Source of the DNA: an uncultured Azohydromonas sp.
GTDB taxonomy: Bacteria > Pseudomonadota > Gammaproteobacteria > Burkholderiales > Burkholderiaceae_C
Assembly: GCF_937926365.1 (NCBI RefSeq)
Contig: NZ_CALAOH010000046.1
Location: 1-23,185 of the forward strand
Direction of reading: 5' to 3'
DNA: 23,185 nucleotides
The notes under the pieces were generated by a model. It did not search any database. It was not told the DNA's origin and saw only the letters and a program-made list of their open reading frames with translations. Both the position numbers and the translations under genes were made by a program. This document shows, one piece after another, positions 6,425-14,047 of the stretch; position 1 is the stretch's first letter; every line of letters begins with the position of its first letter.

Positions 6425-7948
6425 ATGGCCGAGCCGAAGGACGGCACGAGCTTCCTGCGCAAGGTGGTGCGCCTGGTGGCAGCCACCGGCGCCGAGGGCG
6501 ACAGCCCTGCGGACGACAGCACCCTCATGGGCCTGGAGCGCTCCGAGCTCAAGGCCATGATCGAGCGCAAGCGCCGCAACGACTTCGTGCGCAAGCGCGA
6601 GTTCGACATGCTGCGCAAGCTGCGCCGCGAGGGCGTGACCAGCCCCGCGGCGCTGGAAGCGCTGCACCTGGATACCGAGCCGCGCCACGACGTCCCCGGC
6701 ACGCTGGCCGCGGACTGCGGCGTCAAGGCCAAGATTGACGCGATCGAGCAGCAGATGGTGGGCGATGGCCTGCCCGCCAGCCGGCTGCTGGCGGCGCGCA
6801 TGGCCCAGCACCAGCGCCCGCCCGTACTGCTCGAAGCCATCCAGCCCGTCACGCTGCCGGGCGCCGCCGCCTGCGAGGTGCTGCAGGACCCACTGCTCGA
6901 CGAGGCCGTGATCGCCTTCGCCAACGGCGAGTTCGTGCGCTGCGAGCAGCTGCTGGCCGAGCTCACCGGCCCCGACGGCGTGCGCGCGCGCCATCCCGAC
7001 ACCTGGCTGGTACGGCTGGACCTCTACCGCGCCACCGGCGCGCAAGCCGCCTTCGAGCTGCTGGCCGCCGAGTTCGCGCAGCGCTTCCACCGCTCGCCGC
7101 CGCAGTGGTTCTCGCTGCCGCAGCGCCTGGCACAGCAGCCGGCGCCCAGCAGCTCCCTGGCGGAACCGGGACAGGGCTGGGCCTGCCCGGCCGTGCTCGA
7201 CGCCCCCGCGGTACAGCGGCTGCAGCAGTACACGCAGCAGACGCCGCCGCCGTGGACCATGGACTGGTCGGGCCTGCAGCACGTGCATGCCGACGCACCG
7301 GCCAGCCTGGCCCCGATGCTGCAGCAGTGGGCCGCTCAGTCGCTGGATCTGCATTGGCTGGGCAGCGAAAACCTGCTGCAGCGCCTGCGCGAGGCCACGC
7401 CCGCGGGCTCACGCGACGCCGACCCCGCGCTGTGGCTGCTGCGGCTGCAGGCGTTGCGGCTGCTGCACCGCGCGCAGGCCTTCGACGAGGCCGCCATCGA
7501 TTACTGCATCACCTACGAGATCTCGCCGCCCCCCTGGGAGCCGCCGTGCTGCCGCGTGCGCCTGAGCCGCGAGAGCAGCCCGGTCGCGCCGCCCTCCTCG
7601 CTGCCGCCATTGACCTCGCTGCTGAGCGACATCAGCCGCTTCGACACGTCGCTGCATGAAGCCGACGCCGTGGCCGAGCTGGAGCTCGCGGGCCAGCTCG
7701 TGGGCGACATCAGTCCTCTGCTGCGGCGGCTGCAGCAGCAACTGGGCAACGCCGCACGCGTAGAGCTGCACTGCCCGCGGCTGGTGCGCGTGGACTTCAA
7801 CGCCGCCGGCGAGCTGCTGAAGTGGGTGCAGGCACGTCACCAGGAACACCGCAGCCTGAGCTTTTCGGACACCCATCGCCTCGTCGCGCTGCTACTGGGC
7901 GCGATGGGCATCAACGAGCACGCCCGCGTGCGCGTGCATCCCAACTGA
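6425..7948 (+). CDS. Uncharacterised protein with C-terminal STAS domain
   Basis: A 507-residue protein of unknown function. The start at ATG 6425 follows dksA by 28 bases; there is no strong ribosome site, and the open frame upstream overlaps dksA so is unlikely to be coding. The N-terminal ~100 residues are charged and helical (GLERSELKAMIERKRRNDF, FVRKREFDMLRKLRREG). The middle, residues ~150-400, is rich in Leu, Ala and Gln, with helical repeats such as FANGEFVRCEQLLAEL and LRLLHRAQAFDEAAIDY that look TPR-like. The last ~92 residues (416-507) resemble a STAS domain of the MlaB/anti-anti-sigma fold: ELELAGQLVGD, then RVDFNAAGELLKWV and LLLGAMGINEHARV. The position where a phosphorylatable Ser/Thr would be expected reads FNAAG, so phospho-regulation is doubtful. 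Similar genes lie between dksA and hslV in other Burkholderiales, from memory. Confidence 0.85.
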   Translation: MAEPKDGTSFLRKVVRLVAATGAEGDSPADDSTLMGLERSELKAMIERKRRNDFVRKREFDMLRKLRREGVTSPAALEALHLDTEPRHDVPGTLAADCGVKAKIDAIEQQMVGDGLPASRLLAARMAQHQRPPVLLEAIQPVTLPGAAACEVLQDPLLDEAVIAFANGEFVRCEQLLAELTGPDGVRARHPDTWLVRLDLYRATGAQAAFELLAAEFAQRFHRSPPQWFSLPQRLAQQPAPSSSLAEPGQGWACPAVLDAPAVQRLQQYTQQTPPPWTMDWSGLQHVHADAPASLAPMLQQWAAQSLDLHWLGSENLLQRLREATPAGSRDADPALWLLRLQALRLLHRAQAFDEAAIDYCITYEISPPPWEPPCCRVRLSRESSPVAPPSSLPPLTSLLSDISRFDTSLHEADAVAELELAGQLVGDISPLLRRLQQQLGNAARVELHCPRLVRVDFNAAGELLKWVQARHQEHRSLSFSDTHRLVALLLGAMGINEHARVRVHPN

Positions 7949-7957
7949 ACCCCACCC

Positions 7958-7983
7958 GCCATCCGCCGCGCGCGGATGGCTTT
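7958..7983 (+). terminator. Intrinsic-terminator-like hairpin after the STAS gene
   Basis: Ten bases after the stop codon an 8-bp perfect stem (GCCATCCG / CGGATGGC, extendable to 9 bp) closes a short GC loop and is followed by TTT. The T-run is short. It would separate the dksA-STAS transcript from hslVU, although the hslVU promoter must then fit in the next ~35 bases, where I see no clear -35/-10 pair. Confidence 0.5.
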
Positions 7984-8018
7984 CCCGCGGCCCTGGCGCC
8001 GCTCAAGACAGGCACTCC

Positions 8019-8576
8019 ATGGAACCCTTTCACGGCACCACCATCGTCAGCGTGCGCCGCGGCCCCCTCGTCGCCCTGGGCGGCGACGGCCAGGTGACGC
8101 TGGGCAACATCGTCGTCAAGTCCAGCGCGCGCAAGGTGCGCCGCCTCTACCGCGACCAAGTCCTGGCTGGCTTCGCCGGCGCCACGGCCGACGCCTTCAC
8201 GCTCTTCGAGCGCTTCGAGGGCAAGCTGGAAAAGCACCAGGGCCACCTGGTGCGCGCCGCCGTCGAACTGACCAAGGACTGGCGCACCGACCGCGTGCTG
8301 CGCCGCCTCGAAGCCATGCTGGCCGTGGCGGACAAGGACGCTTCGCTGATCATCACCGGTAACGGCGACGTGCTGGAACCCGAGCACGGCATCATCGCCA
8401 TCGGCTCCGGCGGCGCCTACGCGCAGGCGGCGGCGCGCGCACTGATGCAGCACACCGAGATGTCGCCGGCGGAGATCGTCAAGCAGTCGCTGACCATCGC
8501 CGGCGACCTGTGCATCTACACCAACCAGCACCACACCATCGAGACCCTGGGCACCGCGCCCGCGGCCGCCGCCTGA
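8019..8576 (+). CDS. hslV: ATP-dependent protease peptidase subunit HslV (ClpQ)
   Basis: The threonine peptidase of the HslUV (ClpQY) protease, a two-ring hexamer related to the proteasome beta subunit that degrades misfolded and regulatory proteins in the cytoplasm. Product 185 residues. The N-terminus MEPFHGTTIVSVRRG predicts removal of a six-residue propeptide to expose catalytic Thr7, as in other betaproteobacteria. Further family blocks are ARKVRRLYRDQVLAGFAG, TADAFTLFERFEGKLEKH and IIAIGSGGAYAQAAARAL. hslU follows 52 bases downstream, giving the standard hslVU operon. The ribosome site is weak. The short Ala-rich C-terminal tail (TAPAAAA) is a small extension of no obvious meaning. Confidence 0.97.
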   Translation: MEPFHGTTIVSVRRGPLVALGGDGQVTLGNIVVKSSARKVRRLYRDQVLAGFAGATADAFTLFERFEGKLEKHQGHLVRAAVELTKDWRTDRVLRRLEAMLAVADKDASLIITGNGDVLEPEHGIIAIGSGGAYAQAAARALMQHTEMSPAEIVKQSLTIAGDLCIYTNQHHTIETLGTAPAAAA

Positions 8577-8628
8577 GGTCCGCCGCGTGCAAGTCCCCGT
8601 TCCCAATTTCCTTTTGCCAAGCCACGCC

Positions 8629-9966
8629 ATGAGCGCCATGACCCCACAGGAAATCGTCTCCGAGCTCGACCGCCACATCGTCGGCCAGGCGCAGGCCAAG
8701 CGCATGGTGGCCATCGCGCTGCGCAACCGCTGGCGCCGCCAGCAGGTGGACGAGAAGCTGCGCGCGGAGATCACGCCCAAGAACATCCTCATGATCGGCC
8801 CCACGGGTGTGGGCAAGACCGAGATCGCCCGGCGCCTGGCGCGGCTGGCGGACGCGCCCTTCATCAAGGTCGAAGCGACCAAGTTCACCGAAGTGGGCTA
8901 CGTCGGCAAGGACGTGGACACCATCGTGCGCGACCTGGTGGACGTGGCCGTGAAGCAGGAGCGCGAGCGCCAGATGCGCACCAAGCGCGCCCAGGCCGAG
9001 GACGCCGCCGAGGAGCGCGTGCTCGACATCCTGGTGCCGCTGCCGCGGCACGCCGGCTTCGGGATCACGCCCAGCGAATCGCCGTCGGACAACGCCGCGC
9101 GCCAGGGCATGCGCAAGCGCCTGCGCGAGGGCCTGCTCGACGACAAGGAGATCGAGATCGAGGTGGCGGACCACCGCCCCTCGCTGGAGATCCTGGGCCC
9201 GCAGGGCATGGAGGAGATGGCCGAGCAGCTCAAGGGCCTGTTCTCGCAGTTCGGCCAGGCCAAGCGCCACACCCGCAAGCTCAAGATCGCCGAGGCGCTG
9301 AAGCTGCTGGTGGAAGAAGAGGCGGCCAAGCTGGTCAACGAGGACGAGATCAAGACCGCGGCGGTCGCCAACGCCGAGGGCAACGGCATCGTCTTCATCG
9401 ACGAGATCGACAAGGTCGCCGGCAGCGGCGAGTCGCGCGGCGCCGATGTCTCGCGCCAGGGCGTGCAGCGCGATCTGTTGCCGCTGGTCGAAGGCACCAC
9501 CGTCAACACCAAGTACGGCATGGTGCGCACCGACCACATCCTCTTCATCGCCTCGGGCGCCTTCCACCTGGCCAAGCCCAGCGACCTGATTCCGGAACTG
9601 CAGGGGCGCTTTCCGATCCGCGTCGAGCTGGGCTCGCTGTCGGTGGATGACTTCGAGGCCATCCTGAAGTCCACCCACGCCAGCCTGGTGAAGCAGTACC
9701 AGGCGCTGCTGGCCACCGAGGGCGTGACGCTGCAGATCACGGACGACGGTATCCGGCGCCTGGCACAGATCGCCTTCGACGTGAACGAGCGCACCGAGAA
9801 CATCGGCGCGCGGCGCCTGGCCACGGTAATGGAGCGGCTGCTGGACGAGGTCAGCTTCGACGCGCCCAAGCTCTCCGGCCAGACCGTGGCGCTCGACGCC
9901 GCGGCGGTGGATGCCAAGCTGGGCGAGCTCTCGCGCAACGAGGACCTCTCGCGCTTCATCCTCTGA
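8629..9966 (+). CDS. hslU: HslU (ClpY) AAA+ unfoldase of the HslUV protease
   Basis: The ATPase ring that unfolds substrates and feeds them to HslV. Product 445 residues from ATG 8629 (E. coli 443), starting MSAMTPQEIVSELDRHIVG as in the family. Walker A GPTGVGKT is at 57-64 and Walker B IVFIDEID at about 254-261. The I-domain insertion lies between them. The C-terminus LSRFIL is the conserved tail that inserts into HslV pockets to activate it. An alternative GTG at 8587 is in frame and has GAGGT seven bases upstream, overlapping the hslV stop; it would add 14 residues with no family counterpart. I prefer 8629 on homology although it has no visible ribosome site. Confidence 0.97.
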   Translation: MSAMTPQEIVSELDRHIVGQAQAKRMVAIALRNRWRRQQVDEKLRAEITPKNILMIGPTGVGKTEIARRLARLADAPFIKVEATKFTEVGYVGKDVDTIVRDLVDVAVKQERERQMRTKRAQAEDAAEERVLDILVPLPRHAGFGITPSESPSDNAARQGMRKRLREGLLDDKEIEIEVADHRPSLEILGPQGMEEMAEQLKGLFSQFGQAKRHTRKLKIAEALKLLVEEEAAKLVNEDEIKTAAVANAEGNGIVFIDEIDKVAGSGESRGADVSRQGVQRDLLPLVEGTTVNTKYGMVRTDHILFIASGAFHLAKPSDLIPELQGRFPIRVELGSLSVDDFEAILKSTHASLVKQYQALLATEGVTLQITDDGIRRLAQIAFDVNERTENIGARRLATVMERLLDEVSFDAPKLSGQTVALDAAAVDAKLGELSRNEDLSRFIL

Positions 9967-10023
9967 CAGGCCCCCGGGGCGGGGAGGCGGCCGGGCCGGC
10001 CGCTTGCCCCGCTGCCAGCCGGC

Positions 10024-10049
10024 CCGCGGCGCACGCCGCCGCGGTTTTT
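10024..10049 (+). terminator. Rho-independent terminator of hslVU
   Basis: An 8-bp GC-only stem (CCGCGGCG / CGCCGCGG) with loop CACGC is followed directly by TTTTT. It lies 58 bases after the hslU stop and ends 27 bases before the egtB ATG, so it separates the protease operon from egtB. Any egtB promoter would then have to overlap it. Confidence 0.75.
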
Positions 10050-10075
10050 GGTGGCCGCGAAAGGAGCCCGCCCCG

Positions 10076-11332
10076 ATGGATCGCCCTCGCCTGCTGCGCC
10101 GGCTCCAGGCCGTGCGCGCGCACAGCCTTACGCTGGCGCAACCGCTTTCGGCCGAGGACTGCGCACTGCAGTCCATGCCCGATGCCAGCCCCGTCAAGTG
10201 GCACTTGGCGCATACGAGCTGGTTCTTCGAGACGCTGGTGCTGGGGCCGCACAGCCCGGGCTACCGCGTGTTCGATGCGCGCTTCGCCTACCTCTTCAAT
10301 TCCTACTACGAGGCGCTGGGGCCGCGCCATCCGCGCCCGCAGCGCGGGATGCTGGCGCGCCCGGCGCTGGCTGAGGTGATGGCCTACCGGCGCCATGTGG
10401 ACGCGGCGCTGCACGAGTTCATCGAGGCCGGCGACGAGGGCGCGCTGGCGGGCGCGGCGACGCTGATCGAGCTGGGGCTGCAGCACGAGCAGCAGCACCA
10501 GGAGCTGATCCTCACCGACCTGAAACACCTGCTCTCGCTCAATCCGCTGCAGCCGGCCTACCTGGCGCCGGACCCGGCCGCGCCGGCGGTCGGCGCGGCA
10601 CCGCCGGTGCGCTGGCTGGAATTCGAAGGCGGGCTGGCCGAGATCGGCCACGGCGGCGGGGGTTTCGCCTTCGACAACGAGACACCGCGCCACCGCGTAT
10701 GGCTTCAGCCCTGGCAACTGGCGAACCGGCCGGTAAGCTGTGGCGAGTATTGGGCCTTCATAGACGACGGCGGCTATCGCCGCCCCGAGCTCTGGCTCAG
10801 CGACGGCTGGGCCTGGGTGCAGGCCCAGGGCGCCACGGCGCCGCTGTACTGGCAGCCGGAAAGCGGCACGCAGTTCACGCTGTTCGGCCCGCGCCCCATC
10901 AATCCGGCAGAGCCGGTGTGCCACCTCAACCTCTACGAGGCCGCCGCCTACGCCCAGTGGGCCGGCGCACGGTTGCCGACCGAAGCGGAATGGGAAGCGG
11001 CCCTGCAGATGCAGCCGGCCGCCGCGGCATCGGCGAAAAGCCTGCGCGAACACCTGCACCCGGCGCCCATCGTGGATGGCCCTGGGCTGCTCCAGGCCGA
11101 TGCGGCCGTGTGGCAGTGGACACGCTCGGCCTACGAGCCCTATCCGGGATTCAGGCCACTGGCGGGCGCGGTGGGTGAGTACAACGGCAAGTTCATGGTC
11201 AATCAGAGCGTGCTGCGCGGCGGCAGCTGCGCCAGCCCGGCCGGCCATGTGCGGCCAAGCTACCGCAATTTCTTCCCGGCGCCGGCGCGCTGGCAGTTCA
11301 CCGGGCTGCGGCTGGCGCGCGATGCCGGCTGA
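10076..11332 (+). CDS. egtB: EgtB-type non-haem iron sulfoxide synthase
   Basis: EgtB joins a sulfur donor (gamma-glutamylcysteine or cysteine) to hercynine with O2, the central step of ergothioneine synthesis. Product 418 residues from ATG 10076, nine bases after AAGGAG. The N-terminal DinB_2-like domain carries the iron-ligand elements: WHLAHTSWFFE (His43/His46) and HEQQHQE (137-143). The C-terminal formylglycine-generating-enzyme-like domain (from about residue 190) includes NRPVSCGEYWAF, RLPTEAEWEAAL, LRGGSCASP and ends FTGLRLARDAG, all typical of proteobacterial EgtB. The usual partner egtD (histidine methyltransferase) is not adjacent; a DUF427 gene follows 37 bases on. The related selenoneine synthase SenA is a possible alternative, but senB and senC are not here either. 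Confidence 0.88.
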   Translation: MDRPRLLRRLQAVRAHSLTLAQPLSAEDCALQSMPDASPVKWHLAHTSWFFETLVLGPHSPGYRVFDARFAYLFNSYYEALGPRHPRPQRGMLARPALAEVMAYRRHVDAALHEFIEAGDEGALAGAATLIELGLQHEQQHQELILTDLKHLLSLNPLQPAYLAPDPAAPAVGAAPPVRWLEFEGGLAEIGHGGGGFAFDNETPRHRVWLQPWQLANRPVSCGEYWAFIDDGGYRRPELWLSDGWAWVQAQGATAPLYWQPESGTQFTLFGPRPINPAEPVCHLNLYEAAAYAQWAGARLPTEAEWEAALQMQPAAAASAKSLREHLHPAPIVDGPGLLQADAAVWQWTRSAYEPYPGFRPLAGAVGEYNGKFMVNQSVLRGGSCASPAGHVRPSYRNFFPAPARWQFTGLRLARDAG

Positions 11333-11369
11333 GCCGCGCGCCCTCGCCCCACTTCTTGCAGAGGTACTG

Positions 11370-11651
11370 ATGAAAGCGATCTGGAACGGGCAGGTAATTG
11401 CAGAGAGCGACGACACCGTGCTGGTCGAAGGCAACCACTACTTCCCCGAAAGCGCCGTGAAGAAGGAGTTCCTGGTGTCCAGCAACCACCGCACCAGTTG
11501 CCCGTGGAAGGGACAGGCGCGTTACTGGTCGCTGCTGGTCAACGGCGAGCTCAATCCCGAGGCCGCCTGGTACTACCCGGAGCCCAGCGAGGCCGCGGCG
11601 CAGATCAAGGACCGCATCGCGTTCTGGAAGGGCGTGAAGGTTATCGAGTAG
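11370..11651 (+). CDS. DUF427 domain protein
   Basis: A 93-residue single-domain DUF427 protein (PF04248) of unknown biochemical role. It starts MKAIWNGQVIAESDDT, with GAGGT four bases before the ATG, and carries the family blocks VEGNHYFPESAV, HRTSCPWKGQARYWSL and AWYYPEPSEAA. The Cys in SCPWKG is conserved in the family. It follows egtB by 37 bases on the same strand, so cotranscription is likely. No signal peptide or membrane segment is present. It ends 19 bases from the stop of the convergent coaX. Confidence 0.9.
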   Translation: MKAIWNGQVIAESDDTVLVEGNHYFPESAVKKEFLVSSNHRTSCPWKGQARYWSLLVNGELNPEAAWYYPEPSEAAAQIKDRIAFWKGVKVIE

Positions 11652-11670
11652 CGGCCTCGCGCGGCGCCGC

Positions 11671-12441
11671 CTACAGCGCCAGCCGGTGCGCCTGCAGCGC
11701 CAACAGGCCGTCGAAGATCAACGACTCGACCAGCTCGTGCGGGATCTCCAGGTACGGCGCCACCTTCCAGCCCGCGCCGCCGGTCATCAGCGTGACGGGC
11801 GCGCGCCCGCAGTGCCGCTGCAGCCGCCGGTGCATGTGCTCGATGGCGCCGGTGATGGCGAAAGTGCCGCCGCTGGTGAGCGCGTCGGAGGTGTTGGTAG
11901 GGAAATCGCGCACCTCGCCGGTGGGCACATGCAGCCCGGCGGTGCCGCTCTCCAGCGCGCGCAGCATGATCCCGTGCCCCGGCAGGATGAGCCCGCCGAG
12001 GAAGCGGCCTTCGCCGTCGAGCGCGTCCACCGTCACGGCGGTGCCGATCATGACCACCAGCACCGGGCCGTCCACGCCGCGCGCGGCGGCGTGCGCGTGC
12101 GCGCCGATGAGCGCCACCCAGCGGTCGGCGCCCAAGCGGCCGGGGTGGTCGTAGCCGTTGCGCACGCCGCCGTCGCGGGCGTTGGAGACGGCCCAGCGCG
12201 GTGCGAGGTGGTCCCACAGCTCCAGCTGCTCTTCGACGCGGCGGCGCACGGCGTCGCCCGCGACGTTGCAGCCCAGCATGCTGGTCGGCGGCTTCAGGCC
12301 TACCCATTGCGTCTCGGCCAGTTCGTCGATGGTTTCAAGGAAAGCCGCACCCTGCGCCAGCACGGCGGCTCCAGGTTGCGGTGCTGCGTACAGCGCCCAT
12401 TTCAGCCGCGTATTGCCGATGTCGATGGCCAGAAAGCTCAT
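11671..12441 (-). CDS. coaX: Type III pantothenate kinase
   Basis: Catalyses ATP-dependent phosphorylation of pantothenate, the first step of coenzyme A synthesis, by the ASKHA-fold enzyme that is feedback-insensitive to CoA. Product 256 residues. The phosphate-binding motif DIGNTRLKWAL is at 7-17, the pantothenate-site block YDHPGRLGADRW at 97-108, then MIGTAVTVDALDG and GGLILPGHGIM, and a late TGGAG. In many Burkholderiales coaX follows birA, but here its upstream neighbour on the same strand is a small membrane-anchored protein gene (47 bases away) and, beyond it, min genes, so coaX may be expressed from the min transcript or its own promoter. Confidence 0.95.
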   Translation of the reverse strand: MSFLAIDIGNTRLKWALYAAPQPGAAVLAQGAAFLETIDELAETQWVGLKPPTSMLGCNVAGDAVRRRVEEQLELWDHLAPRWAVSNARDGGVRNGYDHPGRLGADRWVALIGAHAHAAARGVDGPVLVVMIGTAVTVDALDGEGRFLGGLILPGHGIMLRALESGTAGLHVPTGEVRDFPTNTSDALTSGGTFAITGAIEHMHRRLQRHCGRAPVTLMTGGAGWKVAPYLEIPHELVESLIFDGLLALQAHRLAL

Positions 12442-12487
12442 GGCGGCGAAGGGTAGCAGGGGGAAACGGCGGGCCCGGTGGAGTGGG

Positions 12488-12865
12488 TCAAGCGCGCAAC
12501 GCCAGCGCCGCTACCAGCGCCAAGGCCAACGCCAGCACCGCCACGGCGCCACCCAGCCAGCGTTGGCGCAGGCGCAGCATCTGCACGGCTTCCACCAGCC
12601 GCGCGTTGTGCTCGGTGAGCGACTCCAGCAAGCCGGCGGTAGCCTGCTGCTGGGTGGTCAGCGCCTGCACCTGTGCTTCGAGTTGCTGCAGCTGGGCGCG
12701 CAGGGCTTCGGTCGGGTCCTCGGCGGCGGGAGGTGGCTCGGCTGCGGTAGCAGCAGGCTCGTCCTGGGTCTGGGCGAAGATGCGGCGCGCGCCGCGCACG
12801 AGCCCGGGCGCGGCCTCGATGACCTCGGACCAGGGCACCAGCTTGAGCGCGCCGAACCAACCCAT
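12488..12865 (-). CDS. Small coiled-coil protein with C-terminal membrane anchor, function unknown
   Basis: A 125-residue protein not assigned to a named family. It starts MGWFGALKLVPWSEVIEAAP, a conserved-looking amphipathic opening seen in hypothetical proteins of beta- and gammaproteobacteria (from memory). Residues ~35-50 are an Ala/Pro/Glu linker, ~52-97 are a Gln/Leu-rich stretch predicted coiled coil (RAQLQQLEAQVQALTTQQQ), and 103-125 form one hydrophobic helix ending LALRA, so the protein should be tail-anchored in the inner membrane with its coiled coil in the cytoplasm. GGAGA six bases before the ATG supports the start. It lies 37 bases after minE and 47 bases before coaX on the same strand. 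A link to division is suggested only by position. Confidence 0.8.
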   Translation of the reverse strand: MGWFGALKLVPWSEVIEAAPGLVRGARRIFAQTQDEPAATAAEPPPAAEDPTEALRAQLQQLEAQVQALTTQQQATAGLLESLTEHNARLVEAVQMLRLRQRWLGGAVAVLALALALVAALALRA

Positions 12866-12902
12866 GGCCGTTCTCCAAGTCGAGTGCCGCTTCAGCGGGC
12901 CC

Positions 12903-13163
12903 TCAGCGGGCCGCCTCGGGGAGCTCGATCTTGACTTCCAGCACTTCCAGGTTGTCCTGGCGCTCCAGGTGCACCTTGATGTCCTCGGAGCTGATGGAGA
13001 CGTACTTGGTGATCACGGCCAGCAGTTCACGCTGCAGCGCCGGCAAGTAGTCGGGACTGCGGCTGCGACCATTGCGCTCGTGCGCCAGGATGATCTGCAG
13101 CCGTTCCTTGGCGACATTGGCCGAGCGCTTCTTTTCGCCCATCAGGAAGGACAGAAAGCTCAT
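12903..13163 (-). CDS. minE: Cell division topological specificity factor MinE
   Basis: MinE stimulates MinD ATPase and drives the pole-to-pole Min oscillation that keeps Z-rings at midcell. Product 86 residues (E. coli 88). The N-terminal membrane-targeting helix SFLSFLMGEKK is followed by the anti-MinCD segment SANVAKERLQIILAHER, a family signature, then the dimerising topological-specificity domain (from ~32) with DYLPALQRELLAVITKYV and LEVKIELP. Its ribosome site GGGAGG overlaps the minD stop codon, and the ATG is six bases beyond that stop, indicating tight coupling to MinD synthesis. Confidence 0.98.
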   Translation of the reverse strand: MSFLSFLMGEKKRSANVAKERLQIILAHERNGRSRSPDYLPALQRELLAVITKYVSISSEDIKVHLERQDNLEVLEVKIELPEAAR

Positions 13164-13169
13164 GACGCG

Positions 13170-13985
13170 TTACCTCCCGCCAAAGAGTCGCTTGAAGAAG
13201 CCGGGCTTGACCGCGTCGGTGAAGCGCATGGGCTTGTCCTCACCCAGGAAGCGATCCACCACGTCCTTGTAGGCCTCGGCAACGTCCGTGCCGCTCATGT
13301 GAACCACCGGCACGCCCTGGTTGGAAGCTTGCAGCACCACTTCCGATTCGGGAATCACGCCGATGAGTTCGATGCGCAGGATGTCCTGGATGTCCTGCAA
13401 CGACAGCATCTGGCCGTCCTCCACGCGCAAGGGGTTGTAGCGCGTGATCAGCAGGTGCTCCTTGACCGGCGTATCGCCCTGGATGGCACGGCGCGTCTTG
13501 GAGCCCAGCATGCCCAGGATGCGGTCCGAGTCGCGCACCGAGGACACCTCGGGGTTGGTCACCACCAGCGCCTCGTCGGCGAAGTGCATGGCCAGCATCG
13601 CACCGCTCTCGATACCCGCGGGCGAGTCGCAGATGATGTATTCGAAGCCCTGCTCGGCCAGGTCGGCCAGCACGCGCTCCACGCCCTCCTTGGTCAGCGC
13701 GTCCTTGTCGCGCGTCTGCGAGGCCGGCAGCACGTAGAGGTTCTCGCAGTGCTTGTCCTTGATGAGCGCCTGGTTGAGGTTGGCTTCCCCGTTGATGACG
13801 TTGATGAGGTCGTACACCACGCGACGCTCGCAACCCATGATCAGGTCCAGGTTGCGCAGGCCGACGTCGAAATCGACCACCGCTGTCTTGTGGCCGCGCA
13901 GTGCGAGACCGGAGGAGAAGCTTGCACTGGTCGTGGTCTTGCCGACCCCGCCCTTGCCGGAAGTCACGACGACGATTCTGGCCAT
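13170..13985 (-). CDS. minD: Septum site-determining ATPase MinD
   Basis: Membrane-associating ParA/MinD-family ATPase that recruits MinC to the membrane and oscillates with MinE. Product 271 residues (E. coli 270). The deviant Walker A motif KGGVGKTT is at 11-18, with signature Lys11 and Lys16; further blocks are VVDFDVGLRNLDLIMGCERR, IICDSPAGIESGAM and VVTNPEVSSVRDSDRILG. The C-terminal amphipathic membrane-targeting helix KPGFFKRLFGGR is intact. Start ATG 13985 follows an AAGGA ten bases upstream. It is the middle gene of minCDE; 62 bases separate it from minC. Confidence 0.99.
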   Translation of the reverse strand: MARIVVVTSGKGGVGKTTTSASFSSGLALRGHKTAVVDFDVGLRNLDLIMGCERRVVYDLINVINGEANLNQALIKDKHCENLYVLPASQTRDKDALTKEGVERVLADLAEQGFEYIICDSPAGIESGAMLAMHFADEALVVTNPEVSSVRDSDRILGMLGSKTRRAIQGDTPVKEHLLITRYNPLRVEDGQMLSLQDIQDILRIELIGVIPESEVVLQASNQGVPVVHMSGTDVAEAYKDVVDRFLGEDKPMRFTDAVKPGFFKRLFGGR

Positions 13986-14047
13986 CTCAGTTACATCCTT
14001 TCAGCTTGTCGGTTCGGAGTCCGTTTAAGGAGTACGCATGGGGCGCA

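Noticed and set aside
5152..7002. Minus-strand open frame of about 616 codons opposite cobW, dksA and the STAS gene
   Set aside because: It crosses three sense genes and has low-complexity Val/Gly/His runs with no motifs.
8479..10197. Minus-strand open frame of about 572 codons opposite hslU
   Set aside because: A GC-driven shadow frame; hslU is unambiguous on the plus strand.
11648..11674. Bulged hairpin spanning the stops of DUF427 and coaX as a bidirectional terminator
   Set aside because: The stem is interrupted by an unpaired base, has a long loop, and has no T-run on either strand.
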